Of a stretch of DNA of 64,000 bases, positions 23,263 through 35,064 are shown piece by piece (the stretch's first letter is position 1; the number at the start of each line of letters is the position of its first letter). Source of the stretch: Chiridota heheva (Eukaryota; Echinodermata; Holothuroidea; Apodida; Chiridotidae); NCBI GenBank assembly GCA_020152595.1, contig JAIGNY010003782.1, positions 812,001 through 876,000 on the forward strand, read 5' to 3'. The notes under the pieces are model-generated. The model did not search any database, was not told where the DNA came from, and saw only the letters and a list, made by a program, of their open reading frames with translations. The position numbers and the translations under genes are program-made.

Positions 23263-24035
23263 GCATTCCTTGAGAACCATTGAAGTAACTATGAGATATG
23301 GTTTCAAAAAGAATTTCTTTGCAATATGCAATAACTTTCTTAAAGTAACACAAAATGAAAAAAAGTCTCCAAAAATCAAATCATGGATAGTCTGTCAAAA
23401 ACTGTAAAACATGGGAAAAACGACAAAAGAATTTACTTTACGACAGTTTGACTGCCTCTCTTTTTATAGATATCTGTAACAATGATACTGGCTCCTAGCA
23501 CAAACAAATTGGTTCATTTTCTCGTGCTTCATTTTATGCCCCAAAATTGTTATATTTTTGATGCACCCATTGGGCAGCATTATTTTAGTTCTTTTTGTCC
23601 AACCCAAATTTTAGTTACCCAGGACTTTCACTGAGTTGGTCTTGACTTTGACATGGAAAATAACTGTTTCCAGGGTATAAGGTAGTAAGCCACCAGAAGT
23701 GGCAACAAAGTCAACAAAATACCAAATTGATTTGCCAAAATAAATTGCATTACATTTATTCTTAACCAGGTGATCAAGTTTTCAGAACAATTAGTGCAAC
23801 AAAGCAACCATCCATGCCCATCACACAATACTTAAATGTTACCTTAGTGCAGTATTTCTTAATGGTATTACCAGTTGCCCGGCAGACGTGCTCTTTATCA
23901 AAGTTATTGCCCACTCAAGTTCTCAGGTGCTCTGCATTACAAACTATTCTACTTTCTTCTAAGGAGTAAATGAGTATATCATGTCCATGGAACAACCCAC
24001 CAGAGAGAGAGAGAGTTGAACACAAAGTCTAGTCG
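23263..24035. other. Intron stretch, nothing recognised
   Basis: AT-rich sequence with no splice-bounded coding segment and no repeat partner found elsewhere in the window. Confidence 0.5.
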
Positions 24036-24125
24036 GTTATGATAGTAGCAATGCTATCACGAAACGCACGACCCAGACGAGAACACAGGTACGACGTGCG
24101 GACAGACATAACATTGACAACCAAT
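24036..24125 (-). mobile_element. 3' part of the tRNA-derived SINE seen at 50.43 kb
   Basis: The reverse complement reads TTGTCAATGTTATGTCTGTCC, then GTACCTGTGTTCTCGTC and CGTTTCGTGATAGCATTG, in the same order as 50550-50650. The tRNA-like head is missing. The element is CpG-richer than its surroundings. Confidence 0.75.
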
Positions 24126-24229
24126 AGCAGTTTTATAGCTTTTTATCTTATGAATCAGTTTGCCAGACGACCTTAACAAGCTAAAAACCATTAAAAGGAC
24201 ATAACAATTTTTCCAAAGGTCAGCTATGA

Positions 24230-24400
24230 CTTTGTTTGTTTGATGAGGGCTTAATGGCACCACGACGGCGAGGGTCAAATTGTGCCTGAGAGGTTAGATC
24301 ATTCCAGAGGTAGGAAGAAAAGAAAATAGGGGGAGATTGAGAGAAACACGGGGACTAAAAGCCAGGAAGCTGGAATTGAGAGAGGAAGTGCGTGGGTACA
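24230..24400 (-). mobile_element. Non-LTR 3' end (copy 4)
   Basis: Plus strand TTTGTTTGTTTGATGAGGGC and the shared GTCAAATTGTGCCTGAGAGG sequence; 5'-truncated after about 170 bp. Same orientation as the host gene. Confidence 0.85.
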
Positions 24401-25526
24401 ACTATGAGATATAGTAATTGTAACATTGAATGTACAGATCCAGTGAATATAAATGGCACATCAGATACCAACAATTACCTTCATATCAGAGACAGCTGAG
24501 CAATTTTTTAAGTGGGTTGGGGGGGGGGGGTGGGGGGAGGGGGGCTGAAGAAGTAAATGGCAAAAATAAAAAGTGCCATCACATTCATTTTAAACCCAGG
24601 TCTGTACACTTAACTCCTAGACTCCTATTCCGGGCACTTACCTTAAAATTTTGATGACTTGTTTGTTATTTCAATGAAAATATTATTATTTTTACTTTTT
24701 TTGTGCAATTTTTTTTAGATTTTTGGGAAATTTTCCCTTTATTGTTAGACAATTTTCTATGATTTTGGGAACATTTTTGTCCATTTTCAGGAAATTTGTT
24801 GACAAATTTGACCAACATTTACGAATTTTATCAAATTTTCCTTCAATTTAACTTTCATTTTCGGGAAATGTTCTTAAATTTTAAGGAAATTTCGTTAAAT
24901 TTCCAGTACTTTCCTTAAAATTTCTGTGAACTGTAGCATTTTGCTACCTTTATGTTTTTAATATATTCAAAAGAAATTCAGCTAACGTTACCTCAACAAA
25001 TTCAAGCACTCCACTAAATAGTAAATACAGAACTTTTCTTACAACTCCACTAACATCGCTTAAACTTATGACTTTGTAATTGTGCATGGATGTGTAAACT
25101 TATGACTTTGTAATTGTGCATGGATGTGTATAATTTCAATGTATGTATGTACAGCGCTGCTGATTATTACTTTGATACTAGCGGTTCTATATAAATTCCT
25201 ACTAAGATTAAGATAAGGATTATATGAACATTTGATGATTTCAACATAATAATCTGCTTAAAATGCATATATAATAGAAATGTTTGGATAACTATTACTG
25301 GCATTCATGAGTCATTATGCGCTATTAAGGTATATCTGCATGTAGCATTTTTTTTTTTTTTTTTTTTCTCCTTACTTTCATCAGGAATGTTTTTTTTTTT
25401 AATTCAGCAAAAATGTTTGAATCAAAATATTTAAGGAATGAAACCACAAAGATTAAATAAATACACACTAAAAATAGAAATATTAATGCAGTTATTAATC
25501 GCTATTTCTGCATGAACATTTATTTG
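24401..25526. other. Intron stretch with poly-G/T and degenerate TTTTCGGGAAATT repeats
   Basis: A G-run at 24519-24543; 24700-24930 has many loose repeats of AAATTTTCGGGAAATTTTC; a T-run at 25350-25370. A fragment at 24935-25000 matches the interspersed repeat of 61.55-61.62 kb. No coding. Confidence 0.6.
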
Positions 25527-26648
25527 TGTCAATTAATGTGACTCCACCCATCAATTAATGTGACTCCGCCCATCAACAGACCTGCCAACCTTTAGGATCA
25601 CCAAACTGTATTCTGGAACTACAAAAGTTGTATTTTTGATAAAAAAAAACTGTACTCTTCAAACAAAATGTTACAAAACAAAGGTTTACTGTGGCTGAAA
25701 AAAAAATGACCACTGTACTTTCAGTTTCTCTTATTGTACGCGGCAGTTGCCTTTTTGCATTTCTGGAGTGCTTCATTTTTTAATGAATGTTGATGGGATG
25801 GAATCCCTGCTGCTTGCCAATAGATCTTGCTAGTTAAACAGTCTGATAGAACTGGAGTACTTAAACTTGATCGGAACTCTGTTGCAGGTAGGTTGCCTTA
25901 TGCATAATTAACTTGTAGTCTACACTTTTTATCGGCAGCCCCAAATGGTTATAAATCGTATTCTGAATCTGAATCTGTTAAGTTGGCAAAAATCCTTAAG
26001 AGGACATGAACGCCAACCGAGCGTAAAAAGTATGAGTAAAAAAAATATTTAAAAAATGTATTCTGGTGCCAAAAACGTACAATCGTATTCTCAACATTTT
26101 CCTGTATTAAATACAGCAAAATCATACTAGTTGGCAGGTCTGCATCAATTAATGTGACTCCACCCATCAATTAATGTGACTTCGCTTATCAATTAATGTG
26201 ACTCCACCCACAAATTAATGTGACCCACCCATCAACTAATGTGACTCCACCCATTAATTAATGTGACTCCGCCCATCAATTAATGTAACCCCACCCATCA
26301 ATTAATGTGACTCCACACATTAATTAATGTGACTCCACCCACCAATTAATGTGACCCCACCCATCAATTAATGTGACTCCACACATTAATTAATGTGACT
26401 CTGCCCACCAATTAATGCAACTCCACCCATCAATTAATGTGACCCCACCCATCAATTAATGTGACTCCGCCCACCAATTATTGTGACCCCACCCATCAAT
26501 TAATGTGACCCCACCCATCAATTAATGTGACTCCACACATTAATTAATGTGACTCTGCCCATCAATTAAAGTGACTCCGTCCATTAATCAATGTGACTCC
26601 ACCCATTAATTAATGTGACTCCACCCATCAATTAATGTGACTCCGCCA
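25527..26648. repeat. 22-bp satellite ATCAATTAATGTGACTCCACCC, split by an insertion
   Basis: Two units at 25527-25573, then about 23 more at 26147-26645. Point variants (CCCCACCC, CCGCCC, CCACACATT) form subfamilies. The 572-bp gap is a TIR element inserted into the array. Confidence 0.93.
25574..26146. mobile_element. TIR-bounded non-autonomous DNA element (CAGACCTGCCAAC ends)
   Basis: The left end CAGACCTGCCAAC (from 25576) and right end GTTGGCAGGTCTG (to 26143) are exact inverted repeats. The flanks are satellite sequence with CATCAA on both sides, consistent with a target duplication, though the satellite unit itself contains CATCAA. No transposase frame is recognised. Confidence 0.82.
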
Positions 26649-26739
26649 TGACACTCACAAGTGTTACAATTTAATCCTCAAACAATGAGTGTTACACAAA
26701 GTAAATGTTATCTGTTACACTAACTGAAGTGTTATATTC

Positions 26740-26885
26740 AACTCTTGCATGTAGCATTTTTTGTGATGGTTAAAAGAGAGTTAAAATCTGAGCAGGTCAG
26801 ATTTTAAATTCTGAAAATAGCACTTATCATTTTTGACTTATGGCCGATGTCAAACTTAAATCGATTTTTAATTGATGGTAGCTTT
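26740..26885. repeat. Interspersed repeat fragment (TTAAAATCTGAGCAGRTCAG family)
   Basis: GTTAAAATCTGAGCAGGTCAG and following CACTTATCATTTTTGACTTATGGCC match 60940-61010 and, more weakly, 36040-36090. Non-coding. Confidence 0.6.
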
Positions 26886-26889
26886 GTGA

Positions 26890-27080
26890 TGTAGCACTTT
26901 GGTGGATCCCACAAGGCAAGAGGAGAAGAGGCAGACTATGTGAAACCTGGCGCGGGTTTGATGAAAAGGAGCTGGGGCACCGCTGGAACAAAATGCTTCA
27001 GACCGTGTATGGATAACCCTCATGGATGCCTCATTTGCCACCAAGGCATGATGAGCCCTGAGTGAGTGAGTTGTGAAGTA
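26890..27080 (+). mobile_element. RTE/BovB-like non-LTR C-terminal remnant
   Basis: The translation WIPQGKRRRGRLCETWRGFD, EKELGHRWNKMLQTV resembles the KRxRGRPxxTWRR...ELxxxGxxW end of RTE-type and related reverse transcriptases. It is short, with stops beyond. The end repeats GAGTGAGTGAG. Confidence 0.5.
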
Positions 27081-27524
27081 TGACTAGGCATGTAGCAATC
27101 GTTAAATAATTCTGCTGTAATTAAGTTATACAGTACTTATTTATTTTTGACAGAAATGCTTAGTTTTCGTTTCGTTTTATGTAAGTATCTACCAACAAAA
27201 GTGCTAAGCCAAACAAATATCTGAGCATAACAACCAAAAAGCAAGGCATGAATATAAGAGGTATAGGTAATCAGACATGCATTGAGCTTAAAAAAAAAAA
27301 ATCACCTTTTCCCTTTGCAAATATCATTACAGCAAAAAGACATAAAACCTATATCAGAAAAAAAAGATTTGTTATAAAAAATACAAACCTACTTGGAAGC
27401 ACAATAAGATAAGAAAGAGGAGAAACAAATTCTTATGAACTAAATACAAAAAATTGTGCACCGGTTGAATTGAAAGCTCTCAAATATATCTACATGAGCA
27501 CATATCACAATCTACCTAAGAAAT

Positions 27525-27790
27525 ATGTGCATTGCATATTCAATATATTGCATATTCAATATATTGCATATTCAATATATTGCATATTCAAATTTTCATT
27601 GCATATTCAAATATTCATTGCATGTTCAATTCCTGCATATTCAACTGCTTTGCATATTCAAAATGCTTTGCATATTCAAAATGCATTGCATATTCAATTT
27701 CATTAAATATTCAAATTTTTATTTTATATTCAAATCATTGCATATTCAATACATTGAATATTCAAATTTTTGTTGCATATTCTCATATAA
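27525..27790. repeat. TTGCATATTCAA minisatellite
   Basis: About 17 units of 13-17 bp (CATTGCATATTCAATATA and variants). All plus-strand ORFs here are repeat artefacts. Confidence 0.93.
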
Positions 27791-27889
27791 TCTCCAGCAC
27801 AGTCATAACAAGCAATTAAATAATTCCCTACTGGGATGATGCATGGCAAGCCAAGTAACCTTAAAAATGAGTGTACACATAAACAGAAC

Positions 27890-28080
27890 ACAATGGTTAT
27901 ATGGTTAACTGTGGCCAAAAATGTATGCAGAATGCAATCCAATGGAGAAAAAAATACCTTATGGTTATATGGTCAATTGCGGCCACAAATTTATGCAGAA
28001 TGCAATCCACATTAAACAAATACCCAATTGTTATATGGTCAATTGCGGCCACAAATTTATGCAGAATGCAATCCACTTTG
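27890..28080. repeat. ~60-bp tandem repeat, 3 copies
   Basis: The unit has GGTTATATGGTCAATTGCGGCC and ATGCAGAATGCAATCCA. Copies begin near 27892, 27961 and 28028. The last two are nearly identical, so recent. Confidence 0.92.
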
Positions 28081-28254
28081 TAAAAATATTGTCTTTAATG
28101 ACAAACAAATTTAAAGGTCTTTGGTTATGTAGCAAAGTTTGTGAAACAAAAATGATAATTCTCATAGTTACAATCTAGTATCACTTGACAGAATCAAAGG
28201 CTTTTAATGTTTTAGTACAATGTGATGCATATACACTATGATATGCTACCAAAA

Positions 28255-28797
28255 GGGCATTAAAGGAACAGTTCAGGGATCATGCAAGTTTTTCTTATAT
28301 GAAAGAGGACTTCAAAAGAAACAAATTAGTGAAGAGCGCATTCAAAAATCTTATTCCGTTATAAGGAGATATTCAAGTTTAAAGTTTGGTATCATTTGTA
28401 TAAAAAAGACTGAAATCAGACTAGTTCTAACGTAATAGCCTCAGATTCCTCAGTCTTAATATATTTTATCATATTTTGTGCTGCATTTTTGTGGTTTATA
28501 AACCATGGGACATGTCAAAAAATTAGTAAAACTGAATCTAGGAAGGGTATTTATAATATACCACCTGAAGAAAGTTTGAAGAAAAATAATTTAAATTAAA
28601 AACAATTTTTTTTTAATAAACTTTCTTTGAAATACATAAAGACTTACATAAAGATTTTTGAATGCATTCTTCACTAATTTGTTTCTTTTGAAGTCCTCTT
28701 TCATATCAGATGAACTAAGATGGACTAAGATGGACTTGCTTGACCACTGAACTAATATATAAGATGGACTTGCTTGACCACTAAAGTAATCCTTTTA
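28255..28797. mobile_element. Fold-back MITE (second copy)
   Basis: The left arm TTAAAGGAACAGTTCAGGG...CTTATTCCGTTATAAGGAGAT and the inverted right arm GAATGCATTCTTCACTAATT...GACTTGCTTGACCAC...AATCCTTTTA. Part of the right end is repeated (AAGATGGACTTGCTTGACC twice). No ORF. Confidence 0.82.
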
Positions 28798-29719
28798 AAA
28801 CTTGCTAAACAACTTGTTAATGTTTACATGGATTACAACAGAAAGGTTTTTGACCTTCAACCAACTTTTGAGTATTGTTTGTAAACTCCAAATTAATAGA
28901 ACTTAAAATGGTCAGCGCATACTATTGGAAAATAATGAAATAAATGATTAAACTGAGAGTTAGCTATGTAATGATATGATTATAAGCACAAAAAAAATAA
29001 TTAATAACTGGGCTTAGCTATATGTATATTACTTTAAAATCAATAGAACACCAAGATAAAAGCCAAATATTTGATCAAAATTGGTTAAAAATTGGTAATT
29101 TACAGTTTAAGAATTATTTCCTTGTGTATATCTTCAGGGTTCTAATCCTTTGCCACGATAAATAAAAGAGCATCAAGCTCTGGCAAAAAAGGACATTGCC
29201 CTTTCCCCCTGCCCCATAAAAGCTTAGTTATGATGCCTCACCATGAAATTATTTCGCTTATCACTTTTGCCTGCATCAGTTTTGAGAGAATCTGATTTTT
29301 TTTTCTTTCTCGGATCAGTAAAAAATAAGTGTTTTATTGTGTTATAATTCAATTTTTTAAACCTGTTTGGACAAAAGTGATACATAGTTTTTAATTCTTA
29401 TTACAAATTACATGGTTGACCTTCATCCGAACCAATGCAAAATGCTGTAATGAGTTGGCTTGTTAAAAGCCGATTAGGGTGATGAGCTAATAAGCTTTTT
29501 AAAGGGCCTAATATTGGATAATGGCTGGAATTTAGGAAAAAATGAAAAGAATTGTATAAAGATCTTGAGATGTTCTGAAAAAAACCCTCAAGCGTTTCTG
29601 AGAAATATCTTGAAATTAACCAAAAATGGTGCATCCAAAATACTTGGTATATTCAGTTCAATCCAATAGGTCATTAAGTCTATATTTTGGCATACTACAG
29701 GCAGTCCCCATTCATTAGA
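28798..29719. other. Intron stretch, nothing recognised
   Basis: AT-rich; a minus-strand 77-codon frame at 29401-29634 shows no family features. The right end leads into the Tx1/L1-like fragment. Confidence 0.45.
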
Positions 29720-30368
29720 AAAATCATATGCGGGTCAGCTTATTAAATAATGTGGAGCTAACTTCTGATGTAATTCGTTTAATAAATCTCATACACCATG
29801 TTAAACCTTGTCAAATCATCTATTCCGTTTTACAACAGCGTATTGTCAAAAAACCAACCGCAATTATCAAGTGGCATTCCATTGGGTATGATTTATTTGA
29901 TTGGTTATATGTTTTTATGTTATCTTTTAATGCCATTAGGAATGCCAAAGATAAGTACATCCAGTTTCGCTTTATTCACAGAATTTAAGGTATTAATAGT
30001 TTCTTTTATAAAATTGGCATTGTCGATTATCCTCTTTGTACTTTCTGTGAGACAAGCGATGAAATTTATGACCACTTATTTTGGGCTTGTTCTTTTGTTG
30101 CTGATTTCAGGGAGAGTGCATTTCATTTAGTCTCAGGCTCTGATTTTGATTTCTACAAAGACATCATATTTTTTGGCTATCTACAAAACATATATCATCC
30201 AATTAAATTTTTCATCTTCTATGCCAAGAGATATATTCATTACTGTAAAACACAAAATCCTACCCTCATAAGTTCCAATTATTTTTGTATAATTTTTCTA
30301 TTGACATTGAAGCTGAAATATCTATCATTCAAAAAAAAAATTACAATGGTCAATTCGAGGCCTTTTTA
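29720..30368 (+). mobile_element. Tx1/L1-like non-LTR C-terminal remnant
   Basis: With frameshifts it reads KYIQFRFIHRI, then IGIVDYPLCTFC and HLFWACSFVADF, the zinc-knuckle-like Cx2C...H region at the end of L1/Tx1 reverse transcriptases (FQxKxxHRIL...PxCTFC...ExxxHLFWxC). Then SGSDFDFYKDIIFFGYLQ and FFIFYAKRYIHYCK follow. Several stops and frame changes. Confidence 0.78.
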
Positions 30369-30370
30369 AA

Positions 30371-30525
30371 GTTTGTTTGTTTGATGAAGGCTTAACGGCA
30401 CCATGACAGCGAGGGTCAAATTGTGCCTGAGAGGTTAGAAAAGAAAATAGGAGGAGTCTGAGAGAAGTATGGGGACTAAGAAGCCAGGAAGCTGGGATCG
30501 AGAGAGAAAGTGCAGGGGTGCCATT
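30371..30525 (-). mobile_element. Non-LTR 3' end (copy 5)
   Basis: GTTTGTTTGTTTGATGAAGGC and GTCAAATTGTGCCTGAGAGG; internal ~20-bp deletion after GAGAGGTTAGA. It starts three bases after the Tx1/L1-like remnant. Confidence 0.82.
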
Positions 30526-31000
30526 TTTAGGCGATGCACTGAGAGGAATTGTTAAGTGTGTCTTAACTCACCATTTCTATCAGGGCCTACAAACTGCAAT
30601 CTAAGTAAATGCAATAGTGACTTTATATTAATTTATAAAATCTCTTCTGTTTTTGCAACCTTGTTTTCATACGTTTATCATACAATGTTATGCATCTGTT
30701 TATTTGTGTTTAATTGATAATCGAGAACAATAAAGTGAGAGAGAAAAAAATGGTCATAAATTGTATGTGTATGTAGTAGACTAGTAGACCTTCAAACAAG
30801 TGAGCATTCTGTAAGGTTTGAAAAAAGAAGGGATTAGACCACCAAGTGTGGTTTTTAAAAAGGAAAGAGACCACCAAATTAGGTGTACAAAGCAAAATAA
30901 TACAACAAAATGTATTTGTACATAAGCTCCCAACAGTTAATATGTTAGTCAAGCCCAACGTAACCTGCAACTGTAGCTAAATTAATCCGATTAAATCTTA
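30526..31000. other. Intron stretch, nothing recognised
   Basis: AT-rich sequence; minus-strand frame 30710-30970 is hydrophobic but without splice context or family match. Confidence 0.4.
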
Positions 31001-31140
31001 GTGTAGCAGTAAATCGCTATATAGCATAGCAGTAAATCGCTATATAGCATAGTGGTAAATCGCTGTATAGCATAGCAGTAAATCGCTATATAGCATAGCA
31101 GTAAATCGGTATATAGCATAGTGGTAAATAGTCATATAGG
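31001..31140. repeat. 24-bp tandem repeat, 5-6 copies
   Basis: The unit is GCAGTAAATCGCTATATAGCATA. CTATATAG is palindromic. The last unit is diverged. Confidence 0.93.
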
Positions 31141-31615
31141 CCTCAAAAATGTTGTTTTTCTATTAATTTTTGGGGTATGGGGTAGGTTAGGATTTTAGGT
31201 TTAGAAAGACAAGAAATCCAAGGTTAGAAAAACAATGAAATTAAATCCTGTTTTAGTGATTTACCACTATACTAAAAATGTTCTATAAATCAAGATTTAA
31301 GCTATTCAAATAAATAGAACATTTAGCTTTAAGCAAAGCAATGACCTCACAAAGTAAAGACTATATGATCAGTAGCTGAAATTGAAAAGATATTGTCCAA
31401 TTATGGGGGCATGGGGAAGGGGTGATCACTTTGCCCTCTCACTTGCCACCCAGAAAATTTTGTGAAACGACATATTTTGTCGGATTTATTGGCTTCCCCC
31501 CCCCCTCCCTTGAGACAATACTACCCCTCTATTGCCTCCCACATCAAAATCCTAGTGCCGCCACTGCCAATCAGACAGTAGATCAAATGGAGTCAAGTCC
31601 TAAACAAAGTTTCAT
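31141..31615. other. Intron stretch, C-rich patch
   Basis: Contains a C-rich run (31496-31510) and text such as TGCCGCCACTGCC that may be transposon-derived; no partner in the window. Confidence 0.4.
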
Positions 31616-31770
31616 ATGGTACTTTCAATTCAATCCAATAAAATTCAATTCAACAAAATTCAATTCCATGAAATAAAATTTAATTCAATTCAACAAAATT
31701 TGATTCAATCAAATTCATTAAAAATTCGGGAATCAATCAAATCAATTCAACAAAATTCCATCAAATTAAA
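31616..31770. repeat. AATTCAATTCAACAAA simple repeat
   Basis: Degenerate 10-16-bp units of AAATTCAATTCAAC; similar in spirit to the TTGGATTGAATTGA tract at 45.13 kb (its reverse complement). Confidence 0.88.
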
Positions 31771-32214
31771 TGGCAACAGGCAAAGGTCTTCCTTATCATG
31801 AATAATTTTCCAGTAACAATGCAAAACAAAACGGGTAAATGATGAGAATGATGAAAGAACGAAAAACTAAGTGTGGAAAAGCTAGGCATGCTGTGACAGT
31901 CATACCTGATAATAGGATATCTGGTAAAAAGACGCGTAAGGAAAGACAAAAACGGATGGAAAGAAAATTAGAAAAAGGGGAAATATATTCTATACTGGGT
32001 GAAAGAAATCAGGGGGGAAATATCTTCCATACATGTGGAACTAATCATAAAGTAAATCATAATTAAACCTGCACTAATTGATATCATAATTTTGAGATCC
32101 ATACACAAAAACAGTTTGAAATCAAAAGGGAACATTGAAGAAGGAAAAAAATTCAAACATATAGATGTGTTTGTAAATGTTTAACAAATTTATACACAAG
32201 GGACTTCAACAACA
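31771..32214. other. Intron stretch, nothing recognised
   Basis: AT-rich; a lysine-rich plus frame (31839-32066) reflects A-rich composition only. Confidence 0.4.
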
Positions 32215-32575
32215 TGATATAGACCTTTTCAAACTGAGATTAGCTGAATGTGAAATTCTTCAGTACTTCGACCAATCAAATGCTGGGGGGATTTTTCCTT
32301 TGTTTCCCAACCAATCAGGTGCAGGTTTGAGAAAAAAATTGTAAGCAGCAATTTGCGCATGTATTTCCTTCATGTATTATGCACGTATGATACATAGGCT
32401 TGAAAACATTTTTTCATACGCTTGGTCCCATGATTCCTCCAGTATTTTATTGGTCAATAAAATCCCTCCAGTATATGATTGGTCCATTATGGACACGTGA
32501 ATCTCGGCCATGTGACTCTATTTGTTATCCGGAAATTGCCGATTCAGATTTAAAAAGGTCTATAGCATACCAATG
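32215..32575. mobile_element. TIR element (TATAGACCTTTT ends)
   Basis: The left end TATAGACCTTTTCAAACTGA and the right end ATTTAAAAAGGTCTATA are inverted copies. The interior has CCAACCAATCAG and TTGGTCCCATGATTCC blocks also found in order at 42130-43068. About 360 bp, no ORF: a MITE. Confidence 0.8.
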
Positions 32576-33080
32576 TATCATTTGAAGAATTCCTCTATGA
32601 GGTCATTAAAATATTCACAAATATCCGTGTTTCAACTTCAAGAATATTCTTATAAGTTCTTATGATTCTGGATGTGATAAATAATCAATTATGAACCTGC
32701 TAGTTTCCTAACCGTGGAAAAATTCAAAATGCCCTCTCATGACTTCATTTTGCCAATTTTTGAGGGTCAAAATCTCTGGAACCGATTACTATTTTGGGCT
32801 AAAATTTTGCAGGGCTTCCATCCATGGCACTATGTAACTTCACAAGAAATTTGAGCAAATCTGAGATGATGGGTGTCAAAATTCATTTTTACTTGTTGAA
32901 TTGAATTGGCATGGAATGACGTTCCTACTAATCCAACCCAAACCAACCCCAAATTTAAGTCTATTCTGCAGGTTTTCATGCAAAAAACCTACATGTTACT
33001 GCCCTTGCTTCTGCCCATGCTGGGCATTCCAAACTTCAGACCCATCCATTGGCCCATCCCACTTGTAATCCCACTTGTAT
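32576..33080. other. Intron stretch, nothing recognised
   Basis: AT-rich unique sequence before the 36-bp minisatellite. No coding signal. Confidence 0.4.
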
Positions 33081-33530
33081 TACGTCTGCTCAATTCAGAC
33101 CCATTTTCTTTTGATCAACGTCTGCTCAATTCAGACCCATTTTCTTTTAAACAACGTCTGCTCAATTCAGACCCATTTTCTTTTGATCAACGTCTGCTCA
33201 ATTCAGACCCATTTTCTTTTAATCAACGTCTGCTCAATTCAGACCCATTTTCTTTTAATCAACGTCTGCTCAATTCAGACCCATTTTCTTTTGATCAACG
33301 TCTGCTCAATTCAGACCCATTTTCTTTTGATCAACGTCTGCTCAATTCAGACCCATTTTCTTTTAATCAACGTCTGCTCAATTCAGACCCCATTTTCAAC
33401 GCCTGATCAGACCCGCTTTCTGCTCAATTCAGACCCGTTTTCTTTTGATCAACGTCTGCTCAATTCAGACCCATTTTCTTTTGATCAACATCTGCTCAAT
33501 TCAGACCCATTTTCTTTTGATCAACCCTCA
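33081..33530. repeat. 36-bp minisatellite, about 12 copies
   Basis: The unit is made of CGTCTGCTCAATTCAGACCC and ATTTTCTTTTGATCAA. Copies are almost identical, so expansion is recent. 36 is divisible by three, hence two long overlapping plus frames. It lies about 145 bp beyond the donor of exon n. There are no spacers, so it is not CRISPR-like. Confidence 0.96.
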
Positions 33531-33673
33531 CTTGTAATCCTTTGTTTCCCTTATTGACAAAAACTCTTGAAGTCATCTATTTCAGCAGTCGTATCATCAA
33601 AATGCCTCTCAGGGCCTTACAACCTTTACAGTTTGGCGCTAAATAGTGATTGGTTGTTTAAATGACACCCTAC

Positions 33674-33811
33674 CTGTTTCTGCCCCAGCCTCGGGCTTCT
33701 CCTTGCTCTGACTCTCATCCTCCTGGGTCTCCTCCCCCAGGGCAGAGTCATGGTCATCATCCCTCACAGGTGGTGGTTGACTCTCTTGATGGTGGTGGAC
33801 ATTGTCTGACA
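33674..33811 (-). CDS. ABCA2-like: ABCA exon n: acidic cytosolic linker
   Basis: Acceptor ttttctttacag at 33812, donor ACAG|GTAGGG at 33673; 138 bp, phase 1 in and out. It encodes HHHQESQPPPVRDDDHDSAL and GEETQEDESQSKEKPEAGA, a low-complexity acidic region with no fold expected. Its place in the gene is supported by good splice sites and matching phases. The next exon is about 21 kb downstream. Confidence 0.82.
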
Positions 33812-33924
33812 CTGTAAAGAAAAGTTTTTACACCTCTTAGTTTCCTTTCCTTAGATTGCACCATTTGTTACTTTTACCTCTCTGGCACTATTCTACCTCT
33901 ACTATCGACTTGCTCTTATAAATT

Positions 33925-34530
33925 AAAGGAATAGTTCAGGGTCAAGTCCATCTTCTAATACAGGACTTCAAAATAAAGAAAATGGTGAAGAAAGCATTCA
34001 GATAGCTTATTCCGTTGAGGAGATATCTAAGTTTAAAGTTTGGTATAATTTGTGTAGAAACGACTGAAATCAGACTAGTTAAGATGTCATAGCCTCAGAT
34101 TCTCTTAAGTCTTTATGTATTCTATCATATTTTGTCTTGCGATTTGGTGACAAAAAAATCATGGGATATGACCAAAAAACATAATAAAACTGAATCTAGG
34201 AAGAATATTTATAATGTACTAAAGTCAAGTCCTGAAGAAAGTCATTTCTACACAGATAAGACAGAGTTTCAAACTTGAATATCTCCTTAACGGATTAAGA
34301 GTTTTACATGCTTTCTACACCAATTTGTTTCTTTTGAAGTCTTCTTTCAGATGGACATGCTTGACCACTGAACTAATCCTTTAAAGGAATATTCTTTTAA
34401 AGTCCTCTTCCATATAAGATGGATATGCTTGAACCCCTGAACTAATCCTTTAAAGGAATATTCTTTTGAAGTCCTCTTTCATATAACATGGACATGCTTG
34501 ACGACTGAACTAATCCTTTAAAGGAATATT
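33925..34530. mobile_element. Fold-back MITE (third copy) with repeated right end
   Basis: The left end TTAAAGGAATAGTTCAGGGTC, right arm GACATGCTTGACCACTGAAC. The terminal ~70 bp (TATTCTTTTAAAGTCCTCTT...AATCCTTTAA) occurs three times in tandem at 34330-34525. Confidence 0.82.
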
Positions 34531-34883
34531 CCTGAGAAAATTCATCTTCATACATAAATGATAGAGGACTATCAAAAAAACAAATTGGAGTGAAAAACAA
34601 ACATGCTGATATCTTATTGCATTTCAAAGATTTCAACAGTGAGTTAAAACGTGACCGTGCAGTATAATAAGCAATGGAACACTTGCAGATCCAAGAACCT
34701 GTTAATTTATTTCTGAAAATTATTTACCTCTTCTAAGTTATGGGAAAATATTTGTTTAACACTGATTGACTTTGTGCCCTTCCTTGCATGTTTAATGGAA
34801 AACAACCAACAGCGTGCATGGTGAACATTTGTAAAAATTACTTATTCATAAAAACAGCCTAACCACAACATATAAATGCGTAC

Positions 34884-35064
34884 CATCATGGTCAAGCAAA
34901 AGAGCCTGGTCATCGATCCTTCCCAGGGAAGCGGCCAGCTGATAGTCCCTCCTCCTCAGGGATCCACGCCCCATGAAGGGGCGAGGCAGACGTCCATCAT
35001 CTGTGCTTTTGTTGATTTCTCCTGTTTTGAACTCGGCGCAATCTTCAGCGACTGTCAGAAAGAC
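34884..35064 (-). CDS. ABCA2-like: ABCA exon m: end of regulatory domain and linker
   Basis: Acceptor ctcttttctag at 35065, donor GATG|GTACGC at 34883; 181 bp, phase 0 in, 1 out. VFLTVAEDCAEF continues the conserved TTLEEVFLKVAEE motif across the splice. The rest (GRLPRPFMGRGSLRRRDYQL and QALLLDHD) is a charged, probably disordered cytosolic linker, in the region where ABCA1 has its phosphorylated loop. Confidence 0.92.

Noticed and set aside
33075-33557. Near-perfect 36-bp direct repeats suggesting a CRISPR array
   Set aside because: Units are contiguous with no spacers, and the host is an animal genome. It is a minisatellite.
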